In this document: in pieces, positions 27,212 through 37,400 of the stretch
How the letters are laid out: every line of letters begins with the position of its first letter
Numbering within the stretch: position 1 is the stretch's first letter
Source of the DNA: Rhodoblastus sp963713695
GTDB taxonomy: Bacteria; Pseudomonadota; Alphaproteobacteria; Rhizobiales; Beijerinckiaceae
DNA length: 64,000 nt
Direction: 5' to 3'
NCBI GenBank assembly: GCA_963713695.1
Contig: CAVQMU010000001.1
Span: 496,001 to 560,000, forward strand
Position numbers and translations under genes: made by a program
The notes under the pieces: generated by a model
Databases searched by the model: none
What the model saw: the letters and a program-made list of their open reading frames with translations, nothing else
What the model was told of the DNA's origin: nothing

Positions 27212-27373
27212 TCAGTCCGGCCTGAGGAAGACATTGGGGCCGAGCTTGACGATGGTGATCGCGTAGAAAATCACGACCAGCGCGCCGACGGCCAGGGCGA
27301 TGGCGATATTGCGCTGGCGGCGGCGTTTTTCCTGTTCGGGCGTCAAGGGGCGAATAACCAGTCCTGTTGGCAT
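27212..27373 (-). CDS. coxF: CoxF-like small membrane protein of the oxidase operon
   Basis: 53 aa, read directly from the sequence: it starts MPTGLVIRPLTPEQEKRRRQ, has one hydrophobic helix (IAIALAVGALVVIFYAITIV) and ends KLGPNVFLRPD. The gene overlaps the ctaB stop by one base (TAATG) and ends three bases before the ctaG ATG, exactly where CoxF proteins lie in alphaproteobacterial cta operons. These proteins are small single-pass proteins of the oxidase cluster without proven function. It is short enough to be missed by length cut-offs. Confidence 0.87.
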   Translation of the reverse strand: MPTGLVIRPLTPEQEKRRRQRNIAIALAVGALVVIFYAITIVKLGPNVFLRPD

Positions 27374-28305
27374 TACACGAGCGCTCCGGTCCAGATCGCG
27401 ACGATCCGCTCGACGACGAGGACGGCGAAAAGCGAGAAGAGGTAGAGGATCGAGAAGCCGAAATTGCGCATCGCGATCTTTTTGGCGCGATCGCCCTCGC
27501 GGTTGCGAAACACTTTGAAGCAGCCGTAGATCATGCCGAGGCCGCCGAGCGCCGAAACGACGGCATAGGCCGGCCCGGCGAAGCCGAGAAACCAGGGCAG
27601 CATGCCGATGGGGGCGAGAACAAGCGCATAGGCAAGGATCTGCGCGCGCGTCGCGTCAGGGCCCCAGACGTTCGGCGCCATGGGAACGCCGGCGCGGCCG
27701 TAATCGCCCGACTTGACCAGGGCCAGCGACCAGAAATGCGGCGGCGTCCAGACGAAGATGATGGCGAAGAGCACGAGGCTCGACAGGCTGAGCGAACCCG
27801 TCGCCGCGGCGTAGCCGACCATGGGCGGCAAGGCGCCGGCGGCGCCGCCGATCACGATATTCTGCGGCGTCGCGCGCTTCAGCCACATCGTGTAGACGAC
27901 GACATAATAGGCGATCGTGAAGGCGAGCAGGCCCGCGGCCAGCCAGTTGGCGGCGAGGCCGAGCGTCATCACGGAAAAGCAGGACAGGACCAGGCCGAAG
28001 GCGAGCGCCTCGCCCGGGGACATGCGTCCCGCGGGAATGGGGCGGTTCGCCGTGCGCGCCATGAGACGGTCGATATCGGCGTCATACCACATGTTGAGCG
28101 CGCCCGAGGCGCCAGCGCCGATGGCGATGGCGAGCAGCGAGATGAAGCCGAGCACGGGATGAACGGGAACGGGCGCCAGCAGCAGCCCCGCCACGGCGGT
28201 GAACACCACCAGCGACATGACGCGCGGCTTCAGCAGGGCCAGAAAGTCGGCGGGCGACGCGCCATATTCGGCAAGGCCGAGATCGGTTTCGCTGACGAGA
28301 CTCAT
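27373..28305 (-). CDS. ctaB: protohaem IX farnesyltransferase (haem O synthase)
   Basis: 310 aa with about nine membrane helices. It adds farnesyl to haem b to give haem O for the oxidase. The first Asp-rich motif is NMWYDADIDRLMARTANRPI and the family loop YTMWLKRATPQNIVIGGAAG is present, along with WTPPHFWSLALVKSGDYGRA. Upstream, the gap to ctaD holds three GC hairpins; downstream, coxF overlaps by one base. Fully consistent with the UbiA family. Confidence 0.97.
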   Translation of the reverse strand: MSLVSETDLGLAEYGASPADFLALLKPRVMSLVVFTAVAGLLLAPVPVHPVLGFISLLAIAIGAGASGALNMWYDADIDRLMARTANRPIPAGRMSPGEALAFGLVLSCFSVMTLGLAANWLAAGLLAFTIAYYVVVYTMWLKRATPQNIVIGGAAGALPPMVGYAAATGSLSLSSLVLFAIIFVWTPPHFWSLALVKSGDYGRAGVPMAPNVWGPDATRAQILAYALVLAPIGMLPWFLGFAGPAYAVVSALGGLGMIYGCFKVFRNREGDRAKKIAMRNFGFSILYLFSLFAVLVVERIVAIWTGALV

Positions 28306-28333
28306 CGATGTTCCGCTCCGTTCGCGGGCGACA

Positions 28334-28420
28334 GGGAGCGGCGTCGCCGTCCCTTGATATCAGGAGCGGCCTCGCCGCTCCGTCATATTTTCATAAGCGG
28401 GAGCGGCGTCGCCGCTCCCG
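28334..28420. repeat. three tandem GC hairpins in the ctaD-ctaB gap
   Basis: GGGAGCGGCGTCGCCGTCCC (28334-28353), GGAGCGGCCTCGCCGCTCC (28363-28381) and the 28398-28420 copy (CGGGAGCGGC, loop GTC, GCCGCTCCCG). All share the core GAGCGGC-NTC-GCCG. The first has a one-base bulge, the others are perfect. There is no T-run, so these look more like mRNA-stabilising or processing hairpins than terminators. They sit between the ctaD stop and the ctaB start. Confidence 0.75.
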
Positions 28421-28426
28421 TATCCA

Positions 28427-30109
28427 TCAATGACCGGCGTCTTCGACGATGCGCGGCAGGTCGTTGAACTGGTGGAAGGGCGGCGGCGAAGGCAGCGTCC
28501 ATTCCAGCGTCGTCGCGCCGACGCCCCAGGGATTGTCGCCGGCGGCCTGCTTGCGGCTGAAGGCGTCGAACACGCAGTAGAAGAAGATCAGCAGCGAGCC
28601 GCCCGAGATGAAGGAGCCGACCGAGGAGACCCAGTTCCACAAGGCGTAGGCGTCGGGATAGTCGATATAGCGGCGCGGCATGCCCGCGAGGCCCAGGAAA
28701 TGCTGCGGGAAGAAGGTCAGGTTGATGCCGACGAACATCACCCAGAAATGCAGCTTGGCCAGGCGCTCATTGTAGAGATAGCCGGTCATTTTCGGGAACC
28801 AGTAATAGAAGCCCGCGAAAATGGCGAAGACCGCGCCGAGCGACATCGTGTAGTGGAAATGCGCCACGACGTAATAGGTCTCGTGCAGCGCGCGATCGAC
28901 GCCGGCGTTCGACAGGACGACGCCGGTGACGCCGCCGACGGTGAACAGGAAGATGAAGCCGATCGCCCAGACCATCGGCGCGCGCAGGCTGATCGAGCCG
29001 CCCCACATCGTCGCGATCCAGGAGAAGATTTTCACGCCGGTCGGCACCGCGATGACCATCGTCGCGAACACGAAATAGCGCTGCGTGTTGAGCGACATGC
29101 CCACCGTGTACATGTGATGCGCCCAGACCACGAAGCCGACCACGCCGATCGCCACCATGGCGTAGGCCATGCCGAGATAGCCGAAGATGGGCTTGCGCGA
29201 GAAGGTCGAGATGATGTGCGAGATGATGCCGAAGCCGGGCAGGATCAGGATGTAGACTTCCGGGTGGCCGAAGAACCAGAACAGGTGCTGGAACAGGATC
29301 GGGTCGCCGCCGCCGGCCGGGTCGAAGAAGGTCGTGCCGAAATTGCGGTCGGTCAGCAGCATGGTGATCGCGCCGGCGAGCACGGGCAGCGACAGCACCA
29401 GCAGGAAGGCCGTGACCAGCACCGACCAGGCGAACAGCGGCATCTTGTGCAGGGTCATGCCCGGCGCGCGCATGTTGAAGATGGTGGTGATGAAGTTGAT
29501 CGCGCCGAGGATCGACGAGGCGCCGGCGAGATGCAGCGACAGGATGACGAAATCCATGGCCGGGCCGGGCGAGCCGGTGTTCGACGAGAAGGGCGGATAG
29601 AACACCCAGCCGCCGCCAAAGCCCTTCATGCCCGGCGACGCCCTCGAAGAACATCGACATGACCAGCAAGGTGATCGACGCGGGCAGCAGCCAGAACGAG
29701 ACGTTGTTCATGCGCGGGAAGGCCATGTCCGGCGCGCCGATCATGATCGGCACGAACCAGTTGCCGAAGCCGCCGATCAGCGCGGGCATGACCATGAAGA
29801 AGATCATGAGAACGCCATGCGCGGTGATGAAGACGTTGTAGAGATTCTTGCCGGCGTCGACGCCCATGGCGGGGTCGGCGCCCTGAAGAAGATGGGCCAG
29901 GGCCGGGAAGATCTGGACGCCGGGGTACATCAGCTCGGCGCGGATCGCCATCGACATCAGGCCGCCGATCACGCCGGCGATCACGGCGAAGATCAGATAG
30001 AGCGTGCCGATGTCCTTGTGGTTGGTCGAGAACAGATAGCGCCGCCATCCCGTCGGATGATCGGGCGCGTCGCGTCATGCGTGAGTGGGGCGGCGTCTGA
30101 TGCGGACAT
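28427..30109 (-). CDS. ctaD: cytochrome c oxidase subunit I, two frameshifts
   Basis: Reconstructed 560 aa. Start ATG at 30109 (MSASDAAPLTHDATRP). A 1-base deletion near 30060 is needed to join HPTGWRRYLFSTNHKDIGTL; a 1-base insertion at 29631-29633 (CCC for CC) breaks FFEGVAG from MKGFGGGWVFYPPF. All else is intact: FFWFFGHPEVYILILPGFGI-type loop (HPEVY, CuB/Tyr), WAHHMYTVGM, VAHFHYTMSLGAVFAI (haem His). It is the catalytic haem a/a3-CuB subunit of the inner membrane. Frame repair gives exactly 561 codons. Assembly error is more likely than a true pseudogene. Confidence 0.93.
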
Positions 30110-30114
30110 TCTGG

Positions 30115-31082
30115 CTATTCCCTGGAAATCGTGTTTGGCGCAATCGCCGTGGTCGCGCGCGGCGAAGATGTTTGCAGCGGCTTGGTGTTCGAAGCGTCGG
30201 CGAACCGAGTCGGCCGGCGGCAGCGACGCGAATTTCTTCTGCGCCTGCGCCAGCCAGTCGGCATAGGCGGCCTCGCTGACAACCCGGAAGGCGATCGGCA
30301 TGTAGGCGTGGTCCTTGCCGCAGATCTTCGAGCACTGGCCGTAATAGATTCCTTCGCGCTCCGCCTGGAACCAGGCTTCGTTCAGGCGGCCGGGCACCGC
30401 GTCGATGCGGACGCCGAAGGCCGGCACCGTGAAGGAATGGATGACGTCGGAGGCGGTGACCTGGATGCGGATCTTCTTGCCGACCGGCACGACGGCCTCG
30501 TTGTCGACAGTCAGAAGCCGGATGTCGCCCTTGGACGCGTCGATCTGGTCCTCGGCTTTCATCAGCGAATCAAAGCCGAAGCCGCCGCCCTGGTCCTTGG
30601 GATAGGCGTAGGACCAGTACCATTGGTTGCCGGTGACCTTGATGGTCACGTCGGGCTGCGGGATCACCAGCTGATGGGTGAGCAGGCGGAAGGAGGGGAT
30701 GGCGATGACGACGAGGATCATCACCGGGATGATCGTCCAGGCCACTTCGAGCAGCGTGTGATGGGTCGTCTTCGACGGGGTCGGGATTGGCCTTCTCGTT
30801 GAATTTCCAGATGACATAGGCGAGCAGCCCCGCCACGAACAGGCAGATGATCGTGATGATCGGCAGCAGGATGTCGTTGTGGAAAAAATGAATTTCGTCG
30901 GCGATCGGCGAATTGGCGAGCTGCAGGCCGATCTGGCCGGGCGCCGCATGGCCGTCGCCCGGCGCCTGCTCGGCCGCAAGCGCGGCCAGCGGCGAGAGGA
31001 AGGGAAAGCCGAGGGCGGCGACAAGAGCGGACGCGCCGAAGCGCAGACATGGCCAGCTTTTCGCCGGAATCCGGACGTTCAT
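30115..31082 (-). CDS. ctaC: cytochrome c oxidase subunit II, two frameshifts
   Basis: Reconstructed 321 aa. It starts MNVRIPAKSWPCLRFGASAL, with a signal peptide, two membrane helices (ILLPIITIICLFVAGLLAYV and VAWTIIPVMILVVIAIPSF) and the CuA domain with YYGQCSKICGKDHAYMPI. One extra base in GGG at about 30783-30785 splits NEKANP from TPSKTTHHTLLEVAW; a second extra base near 30203 splits the tail, after which the proper frame ends at TAG (30115), five bases before ctaD. Removing both gives 322 codons. It receives electrons from cytochrome c. First gene of the operon, with an FNR-type box about 100 bases upstream. Confidence 0.92.
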
Positions 31083-31185
31083 TGCGCATTTCGAATTTCC
31101 GCTCCCCTTGGACGCGCCCGATTTGGCCGCTGTTCTTCGCCGCCATTAGACGGATTTCGCTGTTGCTTGAAGCCAAGCACAAACT

Positions 31186-31199
31186 TTGACCTAGATCAA
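31186..31199. promoter_or_regulatory. FNR/FixK-type box upstream of ctaC
   Basis: TTGACCTAGATCAA fits the FNR/FixK consensus TTGAT-N4-ATCAA with one change. It lies 104 bases upstream of the ctaC ATG and 169 bases upstream of the divergent IalB-like gene. It suggests control of the aa3 oxidase operon by a CRP/FNR-family oxygen regulator. No -35/-10 pair was assigned with confidence. Confidence 0.6.
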
Positions 31200-31367
31200 T
31201 ATGTCTTGCGCAGGGGGACGTGCCCAATGGGCCTTGATTTTTTACTTAATCCTTGCCGCGCTTGACAGGCGCGGCTCTTTTGATACCGCGTGTCGGTGAT
31301 TCCCTGCCCGGGCCGGCGTTGGCGCTGTGGCATCCGGGTTTTGCGGCCGCGGCAAATCGGAGGTTCC

Positions 31368-31917
31368 ATGGCGTTTCATCGCAGCCCGTTTGATCACAAC
31401 AGCTTGTGGTCGGGCGGCAGGATTTTTGGCGCGGCGTTGTTCGCTTTCCTGATGGCCACTGGCTTTTTCGCGGCGCCCGCGGCGGCGCAGGGCGTCGTCA
31501 AGGGCAAGTTCGGCGATTGGGAAATGCGCTGCGAAACCCCGCCCGGCGCGACGCGCGACCAATGCGCCCTGATGCAGAGCGTCGCCGCCGAAGACAAGCC
31601 CAATGTCAATCTGGTGGTGATCGTGCTCAAGACGGCCGACGGCAAGAGCCGGCTTTTGCGCGTCATCGCGCCGCTTGGCGTGCTGCTGCCGTCCGGCCTT
31701 GGCCTCAAGGTCGACCAGGCCGACATCGGCCGCGCCGGCTTCGTCCGCTGCCTGCCGTCCGGCTGCGTCGCCGAAGTGGTGATGGAAGACAAGTTGCTCG
31801 AACAGATGCGCTCGGGCGACCACGGCGACTTTCGTCATTTTCCAGACGCCGGAGGAGGGCATAGGCATTCCGCTGGCCCTCGCCGGCTTCAAGGACGGAT
31901 TTGAAAAGCTGCCGTAA
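31368..31917 (+). CDS. IalB-family exported protein, one frameshift
   Basis: Reconstructed 182 aa. ATG at 31368 has GGAGG five bases ahead. A long signal peptide (LFAFLMATGFFAAPAAAQG) leads to GKFGDWEMRCETPPGATRDQ, the start of the invasion-associated locus B domain; the RCLPSGCVAEVVME Cys pair is typical. One extra G near 31815-31817 shifts the frame after LLEQMRSG; in the repaired frame the tail reads ATTATFVIFQTPEEGIGIPL...FEKLP and stops at 31917. IalB was named in Bartonella, but most rhizobial homologues are of unknown, probably periplasmic, function. Confidence 0.85.
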
Positions 31918-31990
31918 GGACGAGGTCGCCGAAGCCGTCTTGAACTCTGCCCGCCGCTTCCTCAAAGGTGGCGGGTCAGATCAAGACCCA

Positions 31991-32182
31991 ATGCGGAAGA
32001 GTCCGTCGCAAGCTTGCGACGGCGCCGAAGGCGCAACCGCCCCGGAAACGCTCAGGCCCAAGGACCGCAAAGGGGTGACGCTCTGGAAAGCGGCGCTCTC
32101 GTCGAGCGCCCACCGAAGGGGGCAACCTGGCCGTCTCTTTGCCGGCGCGGGGAAATCTTTCAGGTCACGGGACAGAGGGGGC
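31991..32182 (+). promoter_or_regulatory. tandem glycine riboswitch upstream of gcvT
   Basis: Two aptamers in series. Aptamer I (about 31991-32085) contains GCGGAAGAG, GCGCCGAAGGCGCAA, CCCCGGAAACGCTCAGG and CAAGGACCG; aptamer II (about 32086-32182) contains CACCGAAGGGGGCAA, GGGGAAATCTTTCAGGTC and GGGACAGAGGGGG. These match the conserved blocks of the glycine riboswitch. It lies 76 bases before gcvT, the classical target, and would raise gcv expression when glycine is abundant. A CGTCAG-GATT-CTGACG hairpin (32192-32207) followed by TTTTTT at 32217-32222 may be part of the expression platform. Confidence 0.93.
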
Positions 32183-32257
32183 GAATCGCGGCGTCAGGAT
32201 TCTGACGGCGAATCGCTTTTTTGCGCGTCATCCATTCGCGCGCAGCCTGGAGACCGT

Positions 32258-33395
32258 ATGTCCGACCACGATCAACCCGTCGCCCGCACGCCGCTCTACG
32301 ACCGCCATCTCGCTCTGGGCGGCCGCATGGTCCCCTTCGCCGGCTATGCGCTGCCGGTCAATTACAGCGCCGGCATCCTCGCCGAACATCTGTTCACCCG
32401 CGAAAACGCCGGGCTGTTCGACGTCTCGCACATGGGCCAGGCGACGCTCTCCGGCCCCGACGCGGCGCGGCTGCTCGAAAGCCTCGTTCCCGGCGACATT
32501 CAGGCGCTGGCCGAGGGGCGCACGCGCTATACCCAGTTCACCAATGAGGCCGGCGGCATTCTCGATGACCTCATGGTCACCAAGCTCGCGCCCGACGGTG
32601 GCGGCGAGCGCCTGTTCCTCGTCGTCAACGCCGCCTGCAAGGTCGAGGATTTCACCCGCCTGCGCCAGAAACTCGGGCGATTTGCGGCTCGAAATCCTCG
32701 AGGACCGGGCCCTTCTTGCGCTGCAGGGACCAAAAGCCGCTATGGCGCTTGAGCGCTGCCTGCCCGGCGTATCCGCGATGGACTTCATGTCGCTGCGCCA
32801 TTTTCCTTGGCGCGGCGCGACGCTGTTTGTCACCCGTTCCGGCTATACCGGCGAGGACGGTTATGAAATCTCGGTTCCCGCGTCGCTCGCGGGCGATCTT
32901 GCCGATGCGTTGCTGGGCCAGGACGAGGTGCGGGCGATAGGCCTCGGCGCCCGCAATTCGCTGCGGCTCGAAGCCGGGCTTTGCCTCTACGGACACGACA
33001 TAGACGTCACGACCAGCCCGATCGAGGCCGGCCTCGCCTGGTCGATCTCGAAGCGGCGCCGCGCCGAAGGCGGCTTCCCCGGCGCCGCGCGCGTGCAGAA
33101 AGAACTGGCCGAGGGCGTCGCGCGCCGCCGTGTCGGGCTGCTGCTCGACGGCAAGGCTCCCGCGCGCGAAGGCGCCGAAATCGCCGACGCTCGGGGCGCG
33201 ATCGTCGGCCGCGTGACCTCCGGCGGCTTTTCGCCTTCGCTCGGCCGCCCCATCGCCATGGGCTATGTCCCGCCCGCGCTCGCGGAGCCGGGAACCGCGC
33301 TTTCGCTGCTCGTGCGCGGAAAGCCGCTGGCGGCGCAGGTCGTGGCGCCGCCCTTCGTTCCAACGCGTTATCACCGTTCCGTCAAACCGGCCTGA
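32258..33395 (+). CDS. gcvT: glycine cleavage system T protein (aminomethyltransferase), one frameshift
   Basis: Reconstructed 378 aa. It transfers the methylene unit from the H-protein lipoamide to tetrahydrofolate. Start ATG at 32258 (MSDHDQPVARTPLYDRHLAL). MVPFAGYALPVNYSAG, RENAGLFDVSHMGQ, RTRYTQFTNEAGGILDDLMV lie in the first frame; an extra G at 32675-32677 shifts it, and DLRLEILEDRALLALQGPKA, TRSGYTGEDGYEISVPA and AGLCLYGHDIDVTTSPIEAG follow in the other. Repair gives 379 codons. Preceded by a tandem glycine riboswitch and followed by gcvH 60 bases on. No gcvP follows in this window. Confidence 0.93.
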
Positions 33396-33455
33396 CGCTC
33401 CCCTGCCGATGGCTGTCCCAGATCCTGCAAAATTCCTGATCCTCCGGAGTTTCCG

Positions 33456-33833
33456 ATGACCAAGACCCTCTATACCAAGGACCACGAATATATCATCGTC
33501 GACGGCGGCGTCGGTTCGGTCGGCGTCACCGATTTCGCGCAGAGCCAGCTTGGCGACGTGGTTTTCGTCGAGCTGCCGCAGCTTGGCGTCGCCACGACGA
33601 AGGGCGGCCAGGCGGCTGTCGTCGAAAGCGTCAAGGCGGCGAGCGAAGTCTATTCGCCTGTCACGGGCGAAGTGGTCGAGGTCAACGCCGAACTCGAGGA
33701 CAATCCGGCTCTGGTCAACGAGGACGCCGCCGGCAAGGGCTGGTTCTTCAAGATCAAGCTGGCTGACGAAGGCGAACTCGCCGACCTGCTCGACGAGGCC
33801 GCCTACAAGCAGCTGATCGCCTCGCTGACTTGA
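33456..33833 (+). CDS. gcvH: glycine cleavage system H protein
   Basis: 125 aa, standard length. It carries the lipoyl group that shuttles the aminomethyl intermediate between P, T and L proteins. TKDHEYIIVDGGVGSVGVTD at the start and GGQAAVVESVKAASEVYSPV, with the lipoylated Lys in ESVKAASE, are the family marks; WFFKIKLADEGELADLLDEA ends it. ATG follows a CCGGAGT stretch. A strong terminator follows. It is co-transcribed with gcvT. Confidence 0.97.
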   Translation: MTKTLYTKDHEYIIVDGGVGSVGVTDFAQSQLGDVVFVELPQLGVATTKGGQAAVVESVKAASEVYSPVTGEVVEVNAELEDNPALVNEDAAGKGWFFKIKLADEGELADLLDEAAYKQLIASLT

Positions 33834-33850
33834 ACAAAGGCGTCGAAAAA

Positions 33851-33878
33851 AGCCTTCCGCCAAAAAGCGGAAGGCTTT
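33851..33878. terminator. intrinsic terminator between gcvH and mscL
   Basis: AGCCTTCCGC, loop CAAAAA, GCGGAAGGCT, followed by TTTG and preceded by AAAAA. A perfect 10-bp stem between two converging genes, likely used by both. Immediately after it lie two near-identical direct copies of GCGTCTTTTTGTTTT (33886-33917). Confidence 0.88.
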
Positions 33879-33925
33879 TGTTTTCGCGTCTTTTTGTTTT
33901 TGCGTCTTTTTGTTTTCGTCTTGGC

Positions 33926-34346
33926 TCAGCGCTTCGCGAGAAGGTCGCGGATTTCCTCCAGCAGGACTTCCTGGCGCGGCGGCGGGGCGGCGGCCGGCGC
34001 CTCTTCCGCCTTTTTCGGCACGGCGTGTTCGATCGCGCGGATGACCAGGAAGATCACTGCGGCGATGATCAGGAAATTGACCAGGGCGCTGAGAAAGGAG
34101 CCGAGTCCGAGCACGGCGCCCATTTTCTTGGCGTCGGCGTAGGCGGGATGGCCGACGACGGCGGAGCTGAGCGCCACATAATAATTGCTGAAATCGAGGC
34201 CGCCAAAAACCGCGCCGATGATCGGAATTCAGAAGATCCTCGACCAGTGAGGTGATGATCTTGCCGAAGGCGGCGCCGATGATCACTGCGACCGCCAGAT
34301 CCATCACGTTGCCCCGCATGACGAATTTCTTGAAATCTTCTAACAT
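33926..34346 (-). CDS. mscL: large-conductance mechanosensitive channel, one frameshift
   Basis: Reconstructed 139 aa, normal for MscL. Start ATG at 34346: MLEDFKKFVMRGNVMDLAVA and VIIGAAFGKIITSLVEDLL form the amphipathic N-helix and TM1. One extra A near 34228-34231 shifts the frame; the repaired sequence continues IPIIGAVFGGLDFSNYYVAL, then LSALVNFLIIAAVIFLVIRA (TM2) and the cytoplasmic tail VLLEEIRDLLAKR. It releases solutes on osmotic downshock. Convergent with gcvH. Confidence 0.93.
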
Positions 34347-34471
34347 GTGCGAAACCCCTTTCGCCGACGCGCAGGAAATGGCGCGACTACGGAAGGTTAG
34401 ACTTTGATCGCCCGTAACGTCAAATTGGGCGGCATTTGCTGGAACGCGGCGCGCGGCGCAGAGGGGAATCC

Positions 34472-37400
34472 ATGTTTCCAAGCTGGATCAGCATAACCGC
34501 GACGGCCGCCTATTTCATCGGCCTGCTGGCTCTCGCCGCCTATGGCGATCGCCACGGCGCGCTGTTCCGCCAGGGCGCCGCGCGGAAAATCATCTACGCC
34601 CTCGGCCTTAGCGTCTATTGCACGTCCTGGACCTTTTTCGGCTCGGTCGGCCTCGCTTCGTCGAACGGCCTCGATTTCCTGCCGATCTATATCGGGCCCA
34701 TGCTGGTGTTCGGATTCGGCTGGCCCTGGTGGCGCGGGTGGCGCGCCTCGCCCACGCGCAGAACTCCACCTCCATGGCCGATTTCCTCGCCGCCCGCTAC
34801 GGCAAGTCGGAAGCGGTCGCGGCGGTCGCCGCGGCGATTTCGGTGATCGGCGTCGTGCCCTATATCGCCCTGCAGCTCAAGGCGATTTCCGCGACCCTGA
34901 CCACGGGCTTCGGCCTGGGCGATCCCATGACGCCTCCGCCGTGGCCGAGGGGCCTGACCATATCGCCTTCGGCGTCGCGCTGGCGCTCGCGGGCTTCGCC
35001 ATGGTCTTCGGCACGCCGCCGCGTCGACGCCAGCGAGCACCAGAACGGGCTGATGCTGACGATCGCCGCGGAATCGGTGATGAAGCTGCTGGCCTTTCTC
35101 GCGATCGGCGCCTTTGTCGTCTGGGGCATGTTCGACGGATTGGGCGACCTGTTCCAGCGCGCCGGCTCCAGTCCTCGCATCCGCGCCGTTCTCGCCGCCC
35201 CGCCCGACATGACCGTCTGGATCACGCTGACCCTGCTTTCGAGCGGCGCCATGCTGTTCCTGCCGCGCCAGTTCCATGTCGCCGTGGTGGAAAACCGCGG
35301 GGAGGGCGACATACGCGCGGCAGCCTTCGGTTTTCCTGTCTATCTGCTGGCGATCAACCTTTTCGTGGTGCCGCTGGCCATAGCCGGCCTGGTGCTATTT
35401 CCCGGCGCGATGGACCGCGACGTCGAGCGTGATGGCGCTGCCGATCTATCGCGGAAAACGGCGTTGTGACTCTCATCGCCATGCTTGGCGGCCTTTCGGC
35501 GGCCACCGCCATGGTCGTGGTCGAATTGATCGCCTTGTCGATCATGGTGTCGAACGACCTGCTCATACCCTTGCTGCTGCGGCTCGGCCGCTGGCGCGGC
35601 GGCCACGCTTCCGGCGGGGCCGGGGCGCGCATCCTGGCGATGCGCCGCGTCGCCATCCTGGTCGTGCTGCTGCTCGCCTACGGCTATTACCGGCTGTCGA
35701 GCGAAACCCTGCTCGCCTCGATCGGCATCCTCTCCTTCGCCTGCGTGGCGCAGCTCGGCCCGGCCTTCATCGGCGCTCTGGTGTGGCGGCGCGGCACGGC
35801 GCTCGGCGCCATAGCCGGGCTCGTCACGGGCGTGAGCATCTGGGCCTTTTCGCTGCTTGCGCCCTCGCTCGACGCCGGCATGATGCGCGCGATCATCGCC
35901 GCCGCGCAATTCCCGCCGCGCCCCGACCTGCCTACGCCGGACATTTTCAACCTGCAAATGTCCACCATGACGCATGGCGTCTTCTTCAGCCTGCTCGGCA
36001 ATGCGCTCGCCTATGTCGTTTTCTCGCTGGTGCGCCGTCCCACGACGATCGAGCGGCTGCAGGCCGATATTTTCGTCGGCAAGGCCGCCGCGCCGATGGC
36101 GCAGGCGTTCCGACTCTGGCGCACCAGCGTGACGGCGTCGGAAGTCGAGGCGACGGTGGCGCGCTATCTCGGCGCGCAGCGCACGCGAGAAGCTTTCGAC
36201 GCCTATTTCACCGGGCGTGGCCAGACCTACGATTCCCGCGTCGAAGCCGACATCCACCTCTTGCGCATCGCCGAGCACCTTCTCGCCTCGGCGATCGGCG
36301 CGGCGTCCTCGCGCCTCGTGCTGTCGCTGCTGCTGCGCCGCCGCAACGTCTCCTCCGCCGCCGCGCTGCGCCTTGTCGACGACGCCTCGGCGGCGCTGCT
36401 TTACAATCGCGACATGCTGCAGCACGCGCTCGATTTCGCGCGGCAGGGCATTTCGGTCTTCGACGCCGATCTGCGGCTGACCTGCTGGAACCGCGAATTC
36501 CGCGACATGTTCGAATTGCCCGGCAGTTTCGCACGCGTCGGCGTGGCGCTCGACGACATCCTGCGCTTCAACGCCGACCGCGGCCTTTATGGCCTCGGCC
36601 CGACCGACGAGCTGGTGGCCGGGCGGCTGGAGCGGCTGACCAACAGCGAGCCGTTCCGCGTGCCGCTCTCGCCCTCCGGCAAGGTGATCGAAACCCGCGC
36701 CGCGCGCATGCCCGACGGCGGCCTCGTCATCACCTACACCGACGTCACCGACCAGTTCGCAGCCGAACAGGCGCTGGAATCAGCCAATGAATTGCTCGAG
36801 CGTCGCGTGCGCGAGCGCACGGAGCAATTGACGCGGCTCAACGCGGAGCTGGCGCACGCCAAGGCGGAGGCGGAAGCCGCCAATATTTCGAAAACGCGCT
36901 TTCTCGCCGCGGCCGGCCACGACATCCTGCAGCCGCTCAACGCCGCCCGGCTTTACGCGGCGTCGCTGATTCAGCGAATCGACGCTGGCGCGGCGCCGGA
37001 GGAAGCGGGCGCCCTCGCGGGGAACGTCGATTCCTCGCTCGAAGCGGTGGAGGACATTTTCTCGGCCTTGCTCGAAATGTCGAAGCTCGACGCCGGCGCC
37101 ATGAAGGTCGAGCTCTCGACCTTCCGCGTCGATGAATTGTTCCGGCAATTGCGCATCGAATTTGCGCCGCTCGCCGAGAAAAGGGGCTCGATCTCATCTT
37201 CGCCCCCTGTTCGCTCGCGGTGCGCTCGGACCGCAGATTGCTGCGACGACTGTTGCAGAACCTGATTTCCAACGCGATCAAATATACCCGCAAGGGCAAG
37301 GTGCTGGTTGGAGCGCGACGGCAGCGCGGAAAAGTGCGGGTGGAAGTCTGGGACACGGGCATCGGCATTCCCGAAGCCAAGCAGCAAACGGTTTTTCGCG

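Noticed and set aside
33886..33917. Two direct copies of GCGTCTTTTTGTTTT after the gcvH/mscL terminator, as a possible CRISPR or VNTR
   Set aside because: Only two adjacent copies of low-complexity sequence with no spacers; no further meaning can be supported.
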